DNA of 33,050 nt. It comes from Advenella sp. FME57. Its GTDB lineage: Bacteria > Pseudomonadota > Gammaproteobacteria > Burkholderiales > Burkholderiaceae_B. How positions within the stretch are numbered: the stretch's first letter is position 1; each line of letters opens with the position of its first letter. Both the position numbers and the translations under genes were made by a program. The DNA is taken from assembly GCF_014897675.1 (NCBI RefSeq), contig NZ_JABUXU010000027.1, positions 1 to 33,050 on the forward strand. Reading direction: 5' to 3'. The notes beneath the pieces are model-generated. The model made no database searches, was not told the DNA's origin, and saw nothing but the letters and a program-made list of their open reading frames with translations. This document shows positions 6,916 through 15,727 of this stretch, one piece after another.

Positions 6916-9597
6916 CTACTGTAAGGTCAAGCTGATACTAATGACGTCATTTTCCCGATTGGATAACTGAAATCCAAACTTCCTGGCAAGGTTCAACATT
7001 TCAGCATTTTCAGCCAATACAGTGCCGACAATGCGGGCTGCGCCCCGTTCACGACAGTAACAAATAGCTTTGGATAATAATTTTGAGCCAAATCCTTTGG
7101 ATTGCCATTCGGTACTTATAGCAATTCCCATATCAGCTTTCTGATTGTCTGGGTCAAAAACAAGCCGTATCTCCCCTAAAATCGACTCAGCGCCAACATC
7201 ATCACAACTAGTGAGCACCAGCGTCATTTCACGATTGTAGTCAATCTGGGTGACTCTGGCGATTTCTGATTGAGGTAACTCACTTACTGAACAAAAGAAA
7301 CGATTGTGAACATCTTTGCTCGACAGAGAGTGTAATAAAAGTTGATATGCTTTTAAATCAGTAGGAACGATAGGGCGTAATAAGAAAGTCGACTCTTTTC
7401 CATATGTTAACGTGAGCACTTCCTCTATCTCTTTTGGATAGGGTCGAATAGCAAGACGCTCTGTCCCCTTCAGTAAGGAAGATGCAATACTTACTCGCGC
7501 GTCAAGCGCGATTGCTCCATGCTCATCTAAGAGTAACGGATTTATATCGAGCTCCAGAATTTCAGGAATGTCAATCACCAGCTGTGATAGCTTAACCAGA
7601 ATTGAATAAAGCGCTGGCAAATCCGCCTTTGGATGATCTCGGTAACCTTCCAATATTTTGAATATGCGAGTATTGGCTACCAGCTGTTTAGCAAGCGCCT
7701 CATTCAGTGGCGGCAGACTTACTGCACGATCATTAATGAGTTGCGTCAACGTTCCTCCACGGCCAAATAGAATTACAGGCCCAAATGTTCCATCATTTGC
7801 AACACCCAGTATAAGTTCATGAGCCATTGGCTTAATTATCATAGCCTGAACAGTAAATCCCGTTAACCGGGCTGGCGGAGTGAGCCGCTGCAGTCGAGCG
7901 GTCATTTGTTTCGCTGCGGCCAAGACTTCTTTCACCGAATTCAGATTAATCGCCACACCGCCTACATCTGATTTATGAGTGATATCGGGCGAAAGTATTT
8001 TCAGTACTGCCGGAAAACCTGTCTGCTGGGCTAGCTCGGACAGACTTTCCAATGTGGTCGCGACCAACGTCTCCACCACTGGAATACCGTAAGCAGCCAA
8101 CACTTCCTTTGCTTCGACTTCGTTAAGCATACTACGTTGATTTTTCAATGCTTTCCCAACGATATCTCTCACTATTTGACTATTCACTGAAAACTCAACA
8201 GGCTGTGATTCCGGCACTTCGAGCAGTAGCTCCTGATTACGACGATAAGTTATCAATTGCAAAAATGCCTTGACTGCCTCTTCAGGCGTGGGGTAAGTAG
8301 GAATACCCGCAGCACTAAACATTTCTTTTGCTTTCGATACCCCTTTTCCACCAAGCCAACATCCGAATAGATTGCGGTCTGAAGCGGCAATCAACGGCAT
8401 GCACTCACGTGCTATCGCTTCACTTCCAACAATCGCTGTGGGCGCATGAATGAACAACACAGCGTCGGAAGAACCATCACCAAGCACCACAGACAATGCA
8501 TTTTTATACCGTTCGACTGGCGCATCTCCAATGATATCTATTGGATTAGCCTTTGACCACGTAGATGGCAATACCGCATTCAGTTTGCGCAAGGTATCAT
8601 TCGACATAACCGTCAAATGCTCTCCTGCTAAACTCAATGCATCGGCCGCCATTACTCCTGGCCCCCCACCATTGGTCAGAATAACCAGTCTATCTCCATG
8701 TATTGGTTTGGCTCGCGATAATGTTTCTATGGCGCCAAAAAGCTCCTGAGTCGTATCCACTCGTAGCATCCCGGCTCGCTTGATTGCGGCATCGAATACT
8801 AAATCAGAACCTGCCATCGCTCCAGTATGCGACGCTGCAGCCATTGCGCCGGCGGGTGATCTTCCCGCTTTAACAACAATGACCTGTTTGTTGCGAGCAG
8901 CAGCTCGTGCCGCCGACATAAATTTTCTGGCGAACTTGATAGACTCAATATAAAGTAAGATGCTACGGGTATCTGGGTCGCTGCCAAGATAGTCCAGAAT
9001 ATCGCCAAAATCGACGTCGGCGCTATTACCCAGAGAGATAAATTTTGAAAAACCAATATTGTTTGAACTGGCCCAATCCAGTACGGCAGTAGCGAGCGCA
9101 CCTGATTGTGAGACAAAAGCTATCTTTCCTGGTATCAAAGAGGCGCTTGCAAAACTTGCATTCAAATGAAGACTAGGAATAATCAGTCCGATACAATTAG
9201 GCCCCAGGATTCTGAGCAAATGTGGCCTTGCTGCATCAAGCATGGCCTGCTGCACGGTGATCTTTTCGTTGGTAATAGTATCCCCAAGACCAGCAGTCAA
9301 CACGATGGCTGCCTTGGTTCCAATACTGCCCAGTTGAGATATTAAGTCTGGTATGGTAGCAGGTGGTGTACAGATAATTGCCATGTCCGGAACGACGGGC
9401 AGAGCGGATAGATTATGAAATGTCGGCAGGCCAGAAACACTATCGTATTTTGGATTTACTGGCATAATGCGCCCCGCAAACCCCCCGCTTATCAAATTTA
9501 ACATGACTGTTGCACCCACACTGTGGGCGCGATTCGTTGCGCCAATCACAGCGATGGATTTTGGCCGAAACAAGTAATCCAGATTCCGTATACTCAT
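6916..9597 (-). CDS. ADP-forming acyl-CoA synthetase / PatZ-like protein with GNAT domain
   Basis: An 893-residue fusion. Domains in order are a CoA-binding Rossmann domain (about 8-130), succinyl-CoA-ligase-like domains (about 150-455), an ATP-grasp domain (about 485-710) and a GNAT acetyltransferase domain (about 735-893) with acetyl-CoA loop WQSKGFGSKLL. This is the PatZ/Pka architecture, known for lysine acetylation, for example of acetyl-CoA synthetase. The phospho-acceptor histidine of ADP-forming acetyl-CoA synthetases is present as H257 in SHTGAMAGSD, so catalytic synthetase activity is possible too. The ATG at 9597 has GAAGGG 8 bases upstream; an earlier TTG at 9615 is less likely. 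It is the last gene of the phaB-phaC-phasin unit. Confidence 0.88.
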   Translation of the reverse strand: MSIRNLDYLFRPKSIAVIGATNRAHSVGATVMLNLISGGFAGRIMPVNPKYDSVSGLPTFHNLSALPVVPDMAIICTPPATIPDLISQLGSIGTKAAIVLTAGLGDTITNEKITVQQAMLDAARPHLLRILGPNCIGLIIPSLHLNASFASASLIPGKIAFVSQSGALATAVLDWASSNNIGFSKFISLGNSADVDFGDILDYLGSDPDTRSILLYIESIKFARKFMSAARAAARNKQVIVVKAGRSPAGAMAAASHTGAMAGSDLVFDAAIKRAGMLRVDTTQELFGAIETLSRAKPIHGDRLVILTNGGGPGVMAADALSLAGEHLTVMSNDTLRKLNAVLPSTWSKANPIDIIGDAPVERYKNALSVVLGDGSSDAVLFIHAPTAIVGSEAIARECMPLIAASDRNLFGCWLGGKGVSKAKEMFSAAGIPTYPTPEEAVKAFLQLITYRRNQELLLEVPESQPVEFSVNSQIVRDIVGKALKNQRSMLNEVEAKEVLAAYGIPVVETLVATTLESLSELAQQTGFPAVLKILSPDITHKSDVGGVAINLNSVKEVLAAAKQMTARLQRLTPPARLTGFTVQAMIIKPMAHELILGVANDGTFGPVILFGRGGTLTQLINDRAVSLPPLNEALAKQLVANTRIFKILEGYRDHPKADLPALYSILVKLSQLVIDIPEILELDINPLLLDEHGAIALDARVSIASSLLKGTERLAIRPYPKEIEEVLTLTYGKESTFLLRPIVPTDLKAYQLLLHSLSSKDVHNRFFCSVSELPQSEIARVTQIDYNREMTLVLTSCDDVGAESILGEIRLVFDPDNQKADMGIAISTEWQSKGFGSKLLSKAICYCRERGAARIVGTVLAENAEMLNLARKFGFQLSNRENDVISISLTLQ

Positions 9598-9621
9598 CGT
9601 CAATACCCTTCTCAAGCTACA

Positions 9622-10164
9622 TTACTTTACTGAGCTGGTCGCCTGCTTCTTAGCAGAAGCTTCTTCTTTTCCAGTCATCAGCATGTTTCCTGAATGAGGA
9701 ACCACGGAAGGCATCGCTTTGACCCCTTGCGTTGCCAAGTCTATTGCATCCTGAAAAGACTTTTGCCAGACTGAATACAATGCACTTGCCGAATTGGTAT
9801 CGCTACCTGCTGCTGTTTGCAAGAAGCTAGCACGTGTCGCCATTACGTTCATATTCTTGTTTACAATATCGAATATCTTAGTTTGCGTCTCCGTAGTAAC
9901 GTTCAAAATTTGTTGTTGCATCCTGATACATTCATTGGGCGCATCGGAAAAAAAGGCCGAATACAACGACATCAGACCATGCGGGTCCCGAACTGCGGCT
10001 GCCGCTTGAAAAAATTTCAATTGTTCTTCACACATCCGATGTGTCTGTTCATGCAGCATGTTCTCAATACGACCTGTTCCATCGAAGAACAATTCAGATA
10101 TTTCGCGACTTACCTCTACTTGCTGCTGATATAACTCCAGCGCATTATCTCGTACCACATTCAT
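9622..10164 (-). CDS. phaP: phasin (PHB granule-associated protein)
   Basis: A 180-residue, mostly helical protein with an amphipathic N-terminal part (DNALELYQQQVEVSREISEL) and a hydrophilic Lys/Ser/Ala tail, the usual phasin layout. Phasins coat PHB granules and control their number and surface. It lies directly downstream of phaC with a 17-base gap. The ATG at 10164 is chosen because GGAG lies 7 bases before it; an upstream TTG (10185) is less likely. Sequence signatures of phasins are weak, so the call rests on length, composition and position. The symbol is by context. Confidence 0.8.
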   Translation of the reverse strand: MNVVRDNALELYQQQVEVSREISELFFDGTGRIENMLHEQTHRMCEEQLKFFQAAAAVRDPHGLMSLYSAFFSDAPNECIRMQQQILNVTTETQTKIFDIVNKNMNVMATRASFLQTAAGSDTNSASALYSVWQKSFQDAIDLATQGVKAMPSVVPHSGNMLMTGKEEASAKKQATSSVK

Positions 10165-10181
10165 AATATTCTCCAAAATAA

Positions 10182-11918
10182 TCAAGTGATATACACATAA
10201 CTTCCAGGTGCTGCTACTAGGTTTTTCGTGTCTTTCGGTTTAGCCGTTATAGGTACTTCTTTCGATGAGTGGCTGGCGAGCCATAATTGCCATTGTGGCC
10301 ACCATGATCCATTTCGCTGTTCAGAATTAACTATCCACTTATCAGGATCTTCATATTCACCTCCAACTAGTCTTGACGAGACTCGATAGCTAATCTTCTT
10401 ATTTCCACTTACTTGGGGAGGATTCACGATGCCAACGTTATGGCCGCCAGAGGTCAATACAAACGTAACTTCACAATCTGTTAACCAGTGTATTTTGTAA
10501 ACAGACTTCCAAGGCGATACATGGTCACGTTCAGTGCTCACACAAAACACGGGCAGATGAAGGTCTTTCAACGCGATCGGCTTTCCACCCACAACAAACC
10601 GCCCTTCAGCCAGATCGTTATTCAAATAAAATTTACGTAGATACTCACTATGCATTCGATATGGCATTCGCGTAGCATCCGCATTCCACGCTCGTAGATC
10701 GGTCATCGGTGTTTGTGCGCCCATTAAATACTCGTGAACCAGCTTTGACCAAACCAAATCTTTTGAGTTTATAAGTGCAAAAGCACCTGCCATTTGTGTA
10801 CCGTCTAGGTATCCCTGGTTCGACATGAGAATCTCAAGATAGGAGATTTGGCTTTCGTCTATAAACAACCCGAGCTGACCTGGATCCTTGAAGTCCAACT
10901 GACTTGCCAGTAACGTTAGCGTGGCCAAAGTATCAGGTTTTTGACGTTGCAGCGCAGCAGCGACAAGCGCCAGCAGCGTGCCACCAAGACAGTACCCGAC
11001 TCCGTGAATTTTCCGTTGTGGGTTTTTTTTCACGATTTCATCCAGGGCGGACATGACCCCCAGATCGAGATAATCGTTCAATGATAAATCACGGTCCTCT
11101 TTTTGAGGATTCTTCCATGAAATCATAAAAACAGTATGCCCCTGGCCAACCAAGTATTTAACCAGGGAGTTATGGGGAGATAGATCAAGAATGTAGTATT
11201 TCATGATCCACGACGGAACAATTAGTATTGGTTCTGGGTAAACTTTCGCGGTCACCGGCTCATACTGGATCAGCTCTATCAAATCATTAGCGTATATGAC
11301 CTTTCCTGGTGTTATTGCAACGGTCTTACCAGGGATGAAATTCTCTGTTCCTCTGGGCTTTCGCTGCAATAATAGATTCGAAACGTCCTGTTGCCAATTG
11401 AGCGCTCCTCGAATCAAATTAACTCCGCCAGTGGAGAAGGTATAGCGTAGCACCTCTGGATTAGACATTAAATAATTCGACGGAGAGATCATATCGAGCC
11501 ATTGCCGAGTGACAAATTTGACAACATCTTCATGATGCGAAGAAACACCTCGCACGTTGCCCATCGCCTCTAACCACCACTGCTCTGCTAATAAGAACGC
11601 TTGTGCTGACCAATTATACGGCGCTTGATCCCATGCTGCATTCGTAAAGCGCTTATCATTTGCTTGCTCTGTATTTTGGGTGACCGACTTGTTTGGCGTC
11701 AGCTCCTGTACATATCTGGTCCAAGCAGCCAGTTGGCGTAAAACACCTTCAGACATATCTCGCTGTTTGTCAGGGGATGCCGCAACGTGACTAATCCAAT
11801 CAAGATAGGCACCAACTATTGATGCTGCTGCAATACCGTGAGTAAATGGCACTAGCTTCTCGTGAACAATTGCATCCGACGAACCTGGTTGAATCAACTC
11901 TTGATCTATTTTTTTCAT
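10182..11918 (-). CDS. phaC: class I polyhydroxyalkanoate synthase
   Basis: A 578-residue PHA synthase that polymerises (R)-3-hydroxybutyryl-CoA on the granule surface. The N-terminal helical part is followed by an alpha/beta-hydrolase domain. The catalytic triad is visible: C310 in the lipase-like box GYCLGG, D465 in ERDHVSPW and H493 in GGHNVG. Length fits class I enzymes, which act without PhaE or PhaR partners. The start at 11918 lies 7 bases after the phaB stop and has only a weak purine-rich ribosome site (TGAGAC), so coupling to phaB is likely. A longer frame from 11987 overlaps phaB and is rejected. No phaA thiolase is present in the window. Confidence 0.93.
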   Translation of the reverse strand: MKKIDQELIQPGSSDAIVHEKLVPFTHGIAAASIVGAYLDWISHVAASPDKQRDMSEGVLRQLAAWTRYVQELTPNKSVTQNTEQANDKRFTNAAWDQAPYNWSAQAFLLAEQWWLEAMGNVRGVSSHHEDVVKFVTRQWLDMISPSNYLMSNPEVLRYTFSTGGVNLIRGALNWQQDVSNLLLQRKPRGTENFIPGKTVAITPGKVIYANDLIELIQYEPVTAKVYPEPILIVPSWIMKYYILDLSPHNSLVKYLVGQGHTVFMISWKNPQKEDRDLSLNDYLDLGVMSALDEIVKKNPQRKIHGVGYCLGGTLLALVAAALQRQKPDTLATLTLLASQLDFKDPGQLGLFIDESQISYLEILMSNQGYLDGTQMAGAFALINSKDLVWSKLVHEYLMGAQTPMTDLRAWNADATRMPYRMHSEYLRKFYLNNDLAEGRFVVGGKPIALKDLHLPVFCVSTERDHVSPWKSVYKIHWLTDCEVTFVLTSGGHNVGIVNPPQVSGNKKISYRVSSRLVGGEYEDPDKWIVNSEQRNGSWWPQWQLWLASHSSKEVPITAKPKDTKNLVAAPGSYVYIT

Positions 11919-11925
11919 TTCAGTC

Positions 11926-12687
11926 TCAATACATATGTTGGCCACCGTTAATCGAAATATTACTGCCGGTAATGAAAGCTGCGTCATTTGAAGTTAAAAA
12001 AGCAACCAATGCTGCAACTTCGTCGGGCTCACCTAAGCGTCCTACCGGTATTTCCGGCAAAATCTTGCTATTTAAAATATCCTCAGGCACTTTGCTTACC
12101 ATGGGCGTTCGTAGATAACCAGGCGAAACGGTATTTACCGTCACACCCTTTCTGGCCACTTCCAACGCAACCGATTTGGTAAATCCGTGCACTCCAGCCT
12201 TCGCTGCGGAGTAATTCGATTGCCCAAAAGCGCCCTTTTGACCATTGACAGACGAAATATTGACAATTCGTCCCCAGCCCTGCTCGATCATGCCATCAAG
12301 GACTTGCTTGGTCATGTTGAAGATACTATCCAGATCGGTGCGAAGCACGGCATTCCAATCCTCCCACGTCATTTTTCGAATCGACATGTCACGGGTAATA
12401 CCAGCATTATTGATAAGTACGCTAATTGCACCCATATCGTCCACAATCTGTGCGACAGTCGTTTCACAAGAAGTGATATCAGCAACGTCCAGACAGAATG
12501 CCTGGAACTCGAAGCCGTTGTGCCGTTGTTGTTCCAACCACTGAGAAACATGATCATTATCAGGAGAACAAGTTGCAGCTACCCTCATACCACTGAGCGC
12601 CAATTTTTGGCACAGTGCGGTCCCTAATCCCCCCATGGCACCGGTTACGACTGCCACTCGGGCTAATGGCATTGTTGAAACTGACAT
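11926..12687 (-). CDS. phaB: acetoacetyl-CoA reductase
   Basis: A 253-residue short-chain dehydrogenase that would reduce acetoacetyl-CoA to (R)-3-hydroxybutyryl-CoA. The nucleotide motif TGAMGGLG (15-22), NNAG (93-96), the ISS serine and Y159-x3-K163 are all present. The C-terminal GGQHMY is typical of PhaB and separates it from FabG. The ATG at 12687 has GGAG 6-7 bases upstream; the longer frame to 12726 lacks support. It is first in a tight operon, phaB-phaC-phasin-acyl-CoA synthetase, with gaps of 7, 17 and 24 bases. Making PHB consumes reducing equivalents, consistent with use during oxygen limitation. Confidence 0.93.
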   Translation of the reverse strand: MSVSTMPLARVAVVTGAMGGLGTALCQKLALSGMRVAATCSPDNDHVSQWLEQQRHNGFEFQAFCLDVADITSCETTVAQIVDDMGAISVLINNAGITRDMSIRKMTWEDWNAVLRTDLDSIFNMTKQVLDGMIEQGWGRIVNISSVNGQKGAFGQSNYSAAKAGVHGFTKSVALEVARKGVTVNTVSPGYLRTPMVSKVPEDILNSKILPEIPVGRLGEPDEVAALVAFLTSNDAAFITGSNISINGGQHMY

Positions 12688-12773
12688 GTAACTCTCCTTG
12701 CTTGATTGTTGCGTCACCATCGCCACAGATGAGGACCTATATGCTTAGCGTACGCTTTGGCAGATCACCGACA

Positions 12774-12787
12774 TTGCGCAATATCAA
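12774..12787 (-). promoter_or_regulatory. degenerate FNR-type box upstream of phaB
   Basis: Read towards phaB it is TTGAT-ATTG-CGCAA. The first half is perfect and the second matches three of five bases. It lies about 90 bases before the phaB start. The possible -10 (CATATA, near 12737-12742) would put the box slightly further upstream than the class II position. Weaker than the other boxes. Confidence 0.45.
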
Positions 12788-12799
12788 TAACAATGCAAA

Positions 12800-13050
12800 T
12801 TGAGCGATTTTGCACCCCTTAATTGCCTAAATAATTATTGCAACCGCAATGGAAAGCGCTAGAATCAATTAACCAAAGTTGCTACTCAATAGTGAGCGGA
12901 ATCTAGTAGGAATCGAAGTAGCGCCTATTGAATAAGTGCAGCCAGGATTTGAAGTTCCATTACAAGAATTTCCGAATACCGCAAGGAGAGTCACGCGATA
13001 TAGATTATTGAACTATCCACACATGATCTTTCAGACTTTCGAATATATCC
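12800..13050. other. divergent intergenic region between phaB and the phage-like gene
   Basis: With 12688-12799 this makes about 360 bases without a convincing gene. It contains the phaB promoter region, a short direct repeat GGAATC (two copies 11 bases apart, near 12898-12915) and a 7-base inverted pair TCAATAG/CTATTGA (12886-12892, 12925-12931). No clear ribosome site or -10 was found for the gene at 13051. The plus-strand frame 12936-13121 has no family features and is discounted. Confidence 0.45.
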
Positions 13051-14016
13051 ATGACAGAAAATATTATGAAAAAATTGAGTGCTTCAAAAAAATACAGTCC
13101 GAACGCACCCTTTCTTGTTGAAAAACAGGCTGAAATGGACGGCGTGCAAATGGGTGTACTCGAAAATGGCCTTCCCTTTCTTACAGAACGCGGGCTGGCC
13201 CGTATGTGCGGAATCGACCGAAAAGTGCTGAATAAGCTATCGATCGCATGGGCAGATGAACAGCGAAAACCTCGCGGTAAAAAAATCAATCAACTACTGG
13301 ATGAAATTGGTTATACAGAAGCAACGCTGCATCTGGGCGCTGAATATCAAGGCAGAAAAATAAACGTATACACAGAGCCCGTCTGCTTTGCAATACTCGA
13401 ATATTATGCTTTTATTACTAATAGACCGAGACTACAAGCGATCAATGCCTTCAGGTCGATGGCCCGTATTACCTTTCGAAAATTCATATACGATTCTGTT
13501 GGATATAAACCCGAACAACGAATTCTTGAACAATGGAAACACTTTCATGATCGACTTGATCTGACACAGAATACGGTTCCTGATGGGTATTGGGGAGTAT
13601 TTAAAGAGATCGCCATTATGATTATTCCCCTGATTAATGCCGGCGTCATTATCAGTGACAAGGTACTCCCTGATATCTCCGTAGGACGTGCTTGGAGCGA
13701 GTACTGGACAAAAAATGATCTCGAATTTAAATTTGGAAAGCGCATTAAATACCGCCATGAGTACCCGGACTATTATCCCCAAGCCAAGTCCAATCCTCAG
13801 CCATCATATGCCTATCCCAATGACGCGCTTGGTAAGTTTAGAAATTGGCTACAAAACAACTACATTCTCAACAAATTTCCGACTTATCTTTTAGGCCAAG
13901 CATCTAAAGGAAGTGTTACTTCAAACGTTGTGCGACAAACCATAGAGGCGTTTGGTAAAAAAAGTATTCCCCGCCAAAAATTATTGGAAAATCAACATAA
14001 GAAGACCACGAAATGA
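13051..14016 (+). CDS. phage-like protein with KilA-N/BstA-like layout
   Basis: A 321-residue protein of two apparent parts. The first (about 35-150) has a helix-turn-helix-like section (LPFLTERGLARMCGIDRKVL) and an ILEYYAF block, as in phage KilA-N/antirepressor proteins. The second (about 175-285) is rich in conserved-looking aromatic and Pro/Gly motifs: PDGYWGVFKE, PDISVGRAWSEYW, YPDYYPQAKSNPQ and NKFPTYLLG. I recall this layout from the BstA family of prophage-encoded abortive-infection proteins, but cannot confirm the match here. The basic tail (residues 303-321) is probably disordered. No strong ribosome site precedes the ATG; a second Met at residue 6 is possible. Its stop overlaps the start of the next gene by four bases. 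No other phage genes are nearby. Confidence 0.7.
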   Translation: MTENIMKKLSASKKYSPNAPFLVEKQAEMDGVQMGVLENGLPFLTERGLARMCGIDRKVLNKLSIAWADEQRKPRGKKINQLLDEIGYTEATLHLGAEYQGRKINVYTEPVCFAILEYYAFITNRPRLQAINAFRSMARITFRKFIYDSVGYKPEQRILEQWKHFHDRLDLTQNTVPDGYWGVFKEIAIMIIPLINAGVIISDKVLPDISVGRAWSEYWTKNDLEFKFGKRIKYRHEYPDYYPQAKSNPQPSYAYPNDALGKFRNWLQNNYILNKFPTYLLGQASKGSVTSNVVRQTIEAFGKKSIPRQKLLENQHKKTTK

Positions 14017-14519
14017 CCAAGTTCACTTTGTGTATCTCTGTTTCGGTGGCGATGCTGTTCGGTGGGTGTAATACTACTAATCCTGTTCCTACACGAGTGG
14101 CTGAAGAGCGCCATTGGGAGTTCTTGGCTGATGGTGGTGGGTTTGATTTTTATATTGATTTAAAAAGCATAAATTGGACGCAGAATAATGGGCATCAGAT
14201 TATGGATTATGTTGTTCTAATCAATGGCGCGGACTCACCCTTATTTAAATCTCAGAATGTTAAATCACTGATTAGTACTAATCGCATCGACTGTGACTCA
14301 AAACTATTCAAGGTACTTCAATCCACTTCTTATGAATTGATTTTTGGTAAGGGTAATACTTTATTAGTCAGCACTGATTCATCAGCCTACACAGCTATTC
14401 GACCCGAAACCGCTATGGGAATGGTTCGAAACCTTTTTTGCCCAGTATCCAAATCTGAAATGATTGAACCTATGTCAACAAATAATTTTTCTTTCACAGA
14501 GAAGATGCTGAACGACTGA
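14013..14519 (+). CDS. putative lipoprotein, surface-adhesin-E-like
   Basis: A 168-residue protein with an N-terminal signal and a lipobox-like LFGGC, giving a likely lipidated C19. The mature part has the WEFLADGGGFDFYIDLKSI opening, a DYVVLINGADSP block and an IDCDS cysteine, resembling the surface-adhesin-E-like family of small secreted proteins. The location is probably the periplasmic side of a membrane. Its ATG overlaps the stop of the phage-like gene (ATGA), so the two are translated from one message. The link between an intracellular phage-like protein and a lipoprotein is unexplained. Family call moderate; function unknown. Confidence 0.65.
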   Translation: MTKFTLCISVSVAMLFGGCNTTNPVPTRVAEERHWEFLADGGGFDFYIDLKSINWTQNNGHQIMDYVVLINGADSPLFKSQNVKSLISTNRIDCDSKLFKVLQSTSYELIFGKGNTLLVSTDSSAYTAIRPETAMGMVRNLFCPVSKSEMIEPMSTNNFSFTEKMLND

Positions 14520-14608
14520 GATACCAGTTGCGCAGCTCGAACGCTTCGATTATTTCCTGTTGTTAACTGCAATACGTTGCAAACAAATCCAATACAAAGG
14601 AGTTTCTT

Positions 14609-15448
14609 ATGTTAAATTCTCGTCTTATCTACATGCCCCTGCTCACCTATCCAGACGTGGTTCCGAACGAGGCGGTCACGGCTGCCGTGGCTTTCGCGCC
14701 TATGATAGGTTGCGAGCTTCATGTCACAACTTTCGCTGTGAATTTTCCGAACGTATATTCTCCGTTGGATGGGTTGTTCCTGAGTATCCCCGAAATCATT
14801 GGCGCTGCGGAACAAACCAGTCAAGCAAACTGTAGGCGGCTTGAAGCGTTGGTTCATAATGAAGCAGATAAGACTATAAGAGTCGAGAGTTCTAGCAAGA
14901 CATTGGGCATGGGGATGATAGAAGAAACTGTAGCCAGCGACGCACGATATTTTGATATCGCTCTATTCCCTTGGGCAAAGGATCTCCCCGTCGTCCAAGA
15001 CGTTGTTCAGGCAGTCATCTTTGATTCTGGCCGGCCAGTGATTCTCGTTCCTCAGACGGAGAACTCGGGACCGATCGAGCACATGGCAGTAGCTTGGGAC
15101 GGAACTCGTGCTGCAGCGCGCGCACTTGCTGATGCCATGCCACTTATGACAGAACACACCCGTATTACGGTGCTGACGATTCAAGGCGAAAAAGAACTTG
15201 CAAGAGTTGACCTGGCAGAGTCTCTCGCTACGTCATTGAGAAGACGCGGATTTCAGGCTCAAGCTCACACGGTAACGCTTGATCAGCGCCCAATTGCCGA
15301 GGTTTTGCAAGAATCGGCACTTGCTATGGGAGCGAATTTGCTAGTCATGGGCGGCTTTGGGCATTCTCGCATTCGTGATTTTGTCCTAGGTGGCGCTACC
15401 AAGGGTGTTTTTGCTGACCTTAGAATACCAGTTCTGTTTTCACATTAA
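14609..15448 (+). CDS. tandem-type universal stress protein
   Basis: A 279-residue Usp protein long enough for two domains. The C-terminal half (about 155-279) is a standard Usp domain starting HMAVAWDGTRAAARAL and carrying the nucleotide-binding motif GGFGHSRIRDFVLGGATKG. The N-terminal half (about 1-150) keeps the fold pattern but lacks this glycine motif, so it is probably non-binding. AAAGGAG lies about 7 bases before the ATG. It is unrelated in length to the short Usp protein at 5551. No FNR-type box is visible in the 89 bases before it. It is the last gene before the composition change at the nitrate reductase operon. Confidence 0.88.
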   Translation: MLNSRLIYMPLLTYPDVVPNEAVTAAVAFAPMIGCELHVTTFAVNFPNVYSPLDGLFLSIPEIIGAAEQTSQANCRRLEALVHNEADKTIRVESSSKTLGMGMIEETVASDARYFDIALFPWAKDLPVVQDVVQAVIFDSGRPVILVPQTENSGPIEHMAVAWDGTRAAARALADAMPLMTEHTRITVLTIQGEKELARVDLAESLATSLRRRGFQAQAHTVTLDQRPIAEVLQESALAMGANLLVMGGFGHSRIRDFVLGGATKGVFADLRIPVLFSH

Positions 15449-15727
15449 ATAGGCTGGTTGAAGCTCAGTAAGTTAATCTAAATCCGAACTGGATTTCCCT
15501 GAACTTAGAATACGAAATTCGACGCACGCTAAGGGACGGGCTTTAACCAACCGAACTGCATCAAAGTCGGGCCATTTAGAGAATCCATATGTTGAGGAAT
15601 TGGTTAAACTCATATATGATGATTACACGCTGCATCGCTTTGACCAGACATCGGTCGCATACTGCTCGATGCAGTGCCAAGGCTCAGGCCGACCTAGGTC
15701 TGTCCTATTTGCGGCTCAGGAGGAACT
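15449..15727. other. intergenic/remnant region before narG
   Basis: About 340 bases separate the Usp stop from narG. A hairpin AAATCC-GAACT-GGATTT (15480-15496) may end the Usp transcript, but lacks a T-run. A frame open from 15477 to 15754 without a usable start codon reads like protein in part (ENPYVEELVKLIYDDYTLHR) and might be a gene fragment. No FNR-type TTGAT-N4-ATCAA box was found. Base composition changes across this stretch from AT-richer to GC-richer. Confidence 0.45.

Noticed and set aside
12936-13121. Plus-strand ORF of 60 codons before the phage-like gene
   Set aside because: It overlaps the phage-like gene in another frame and has no supported start.
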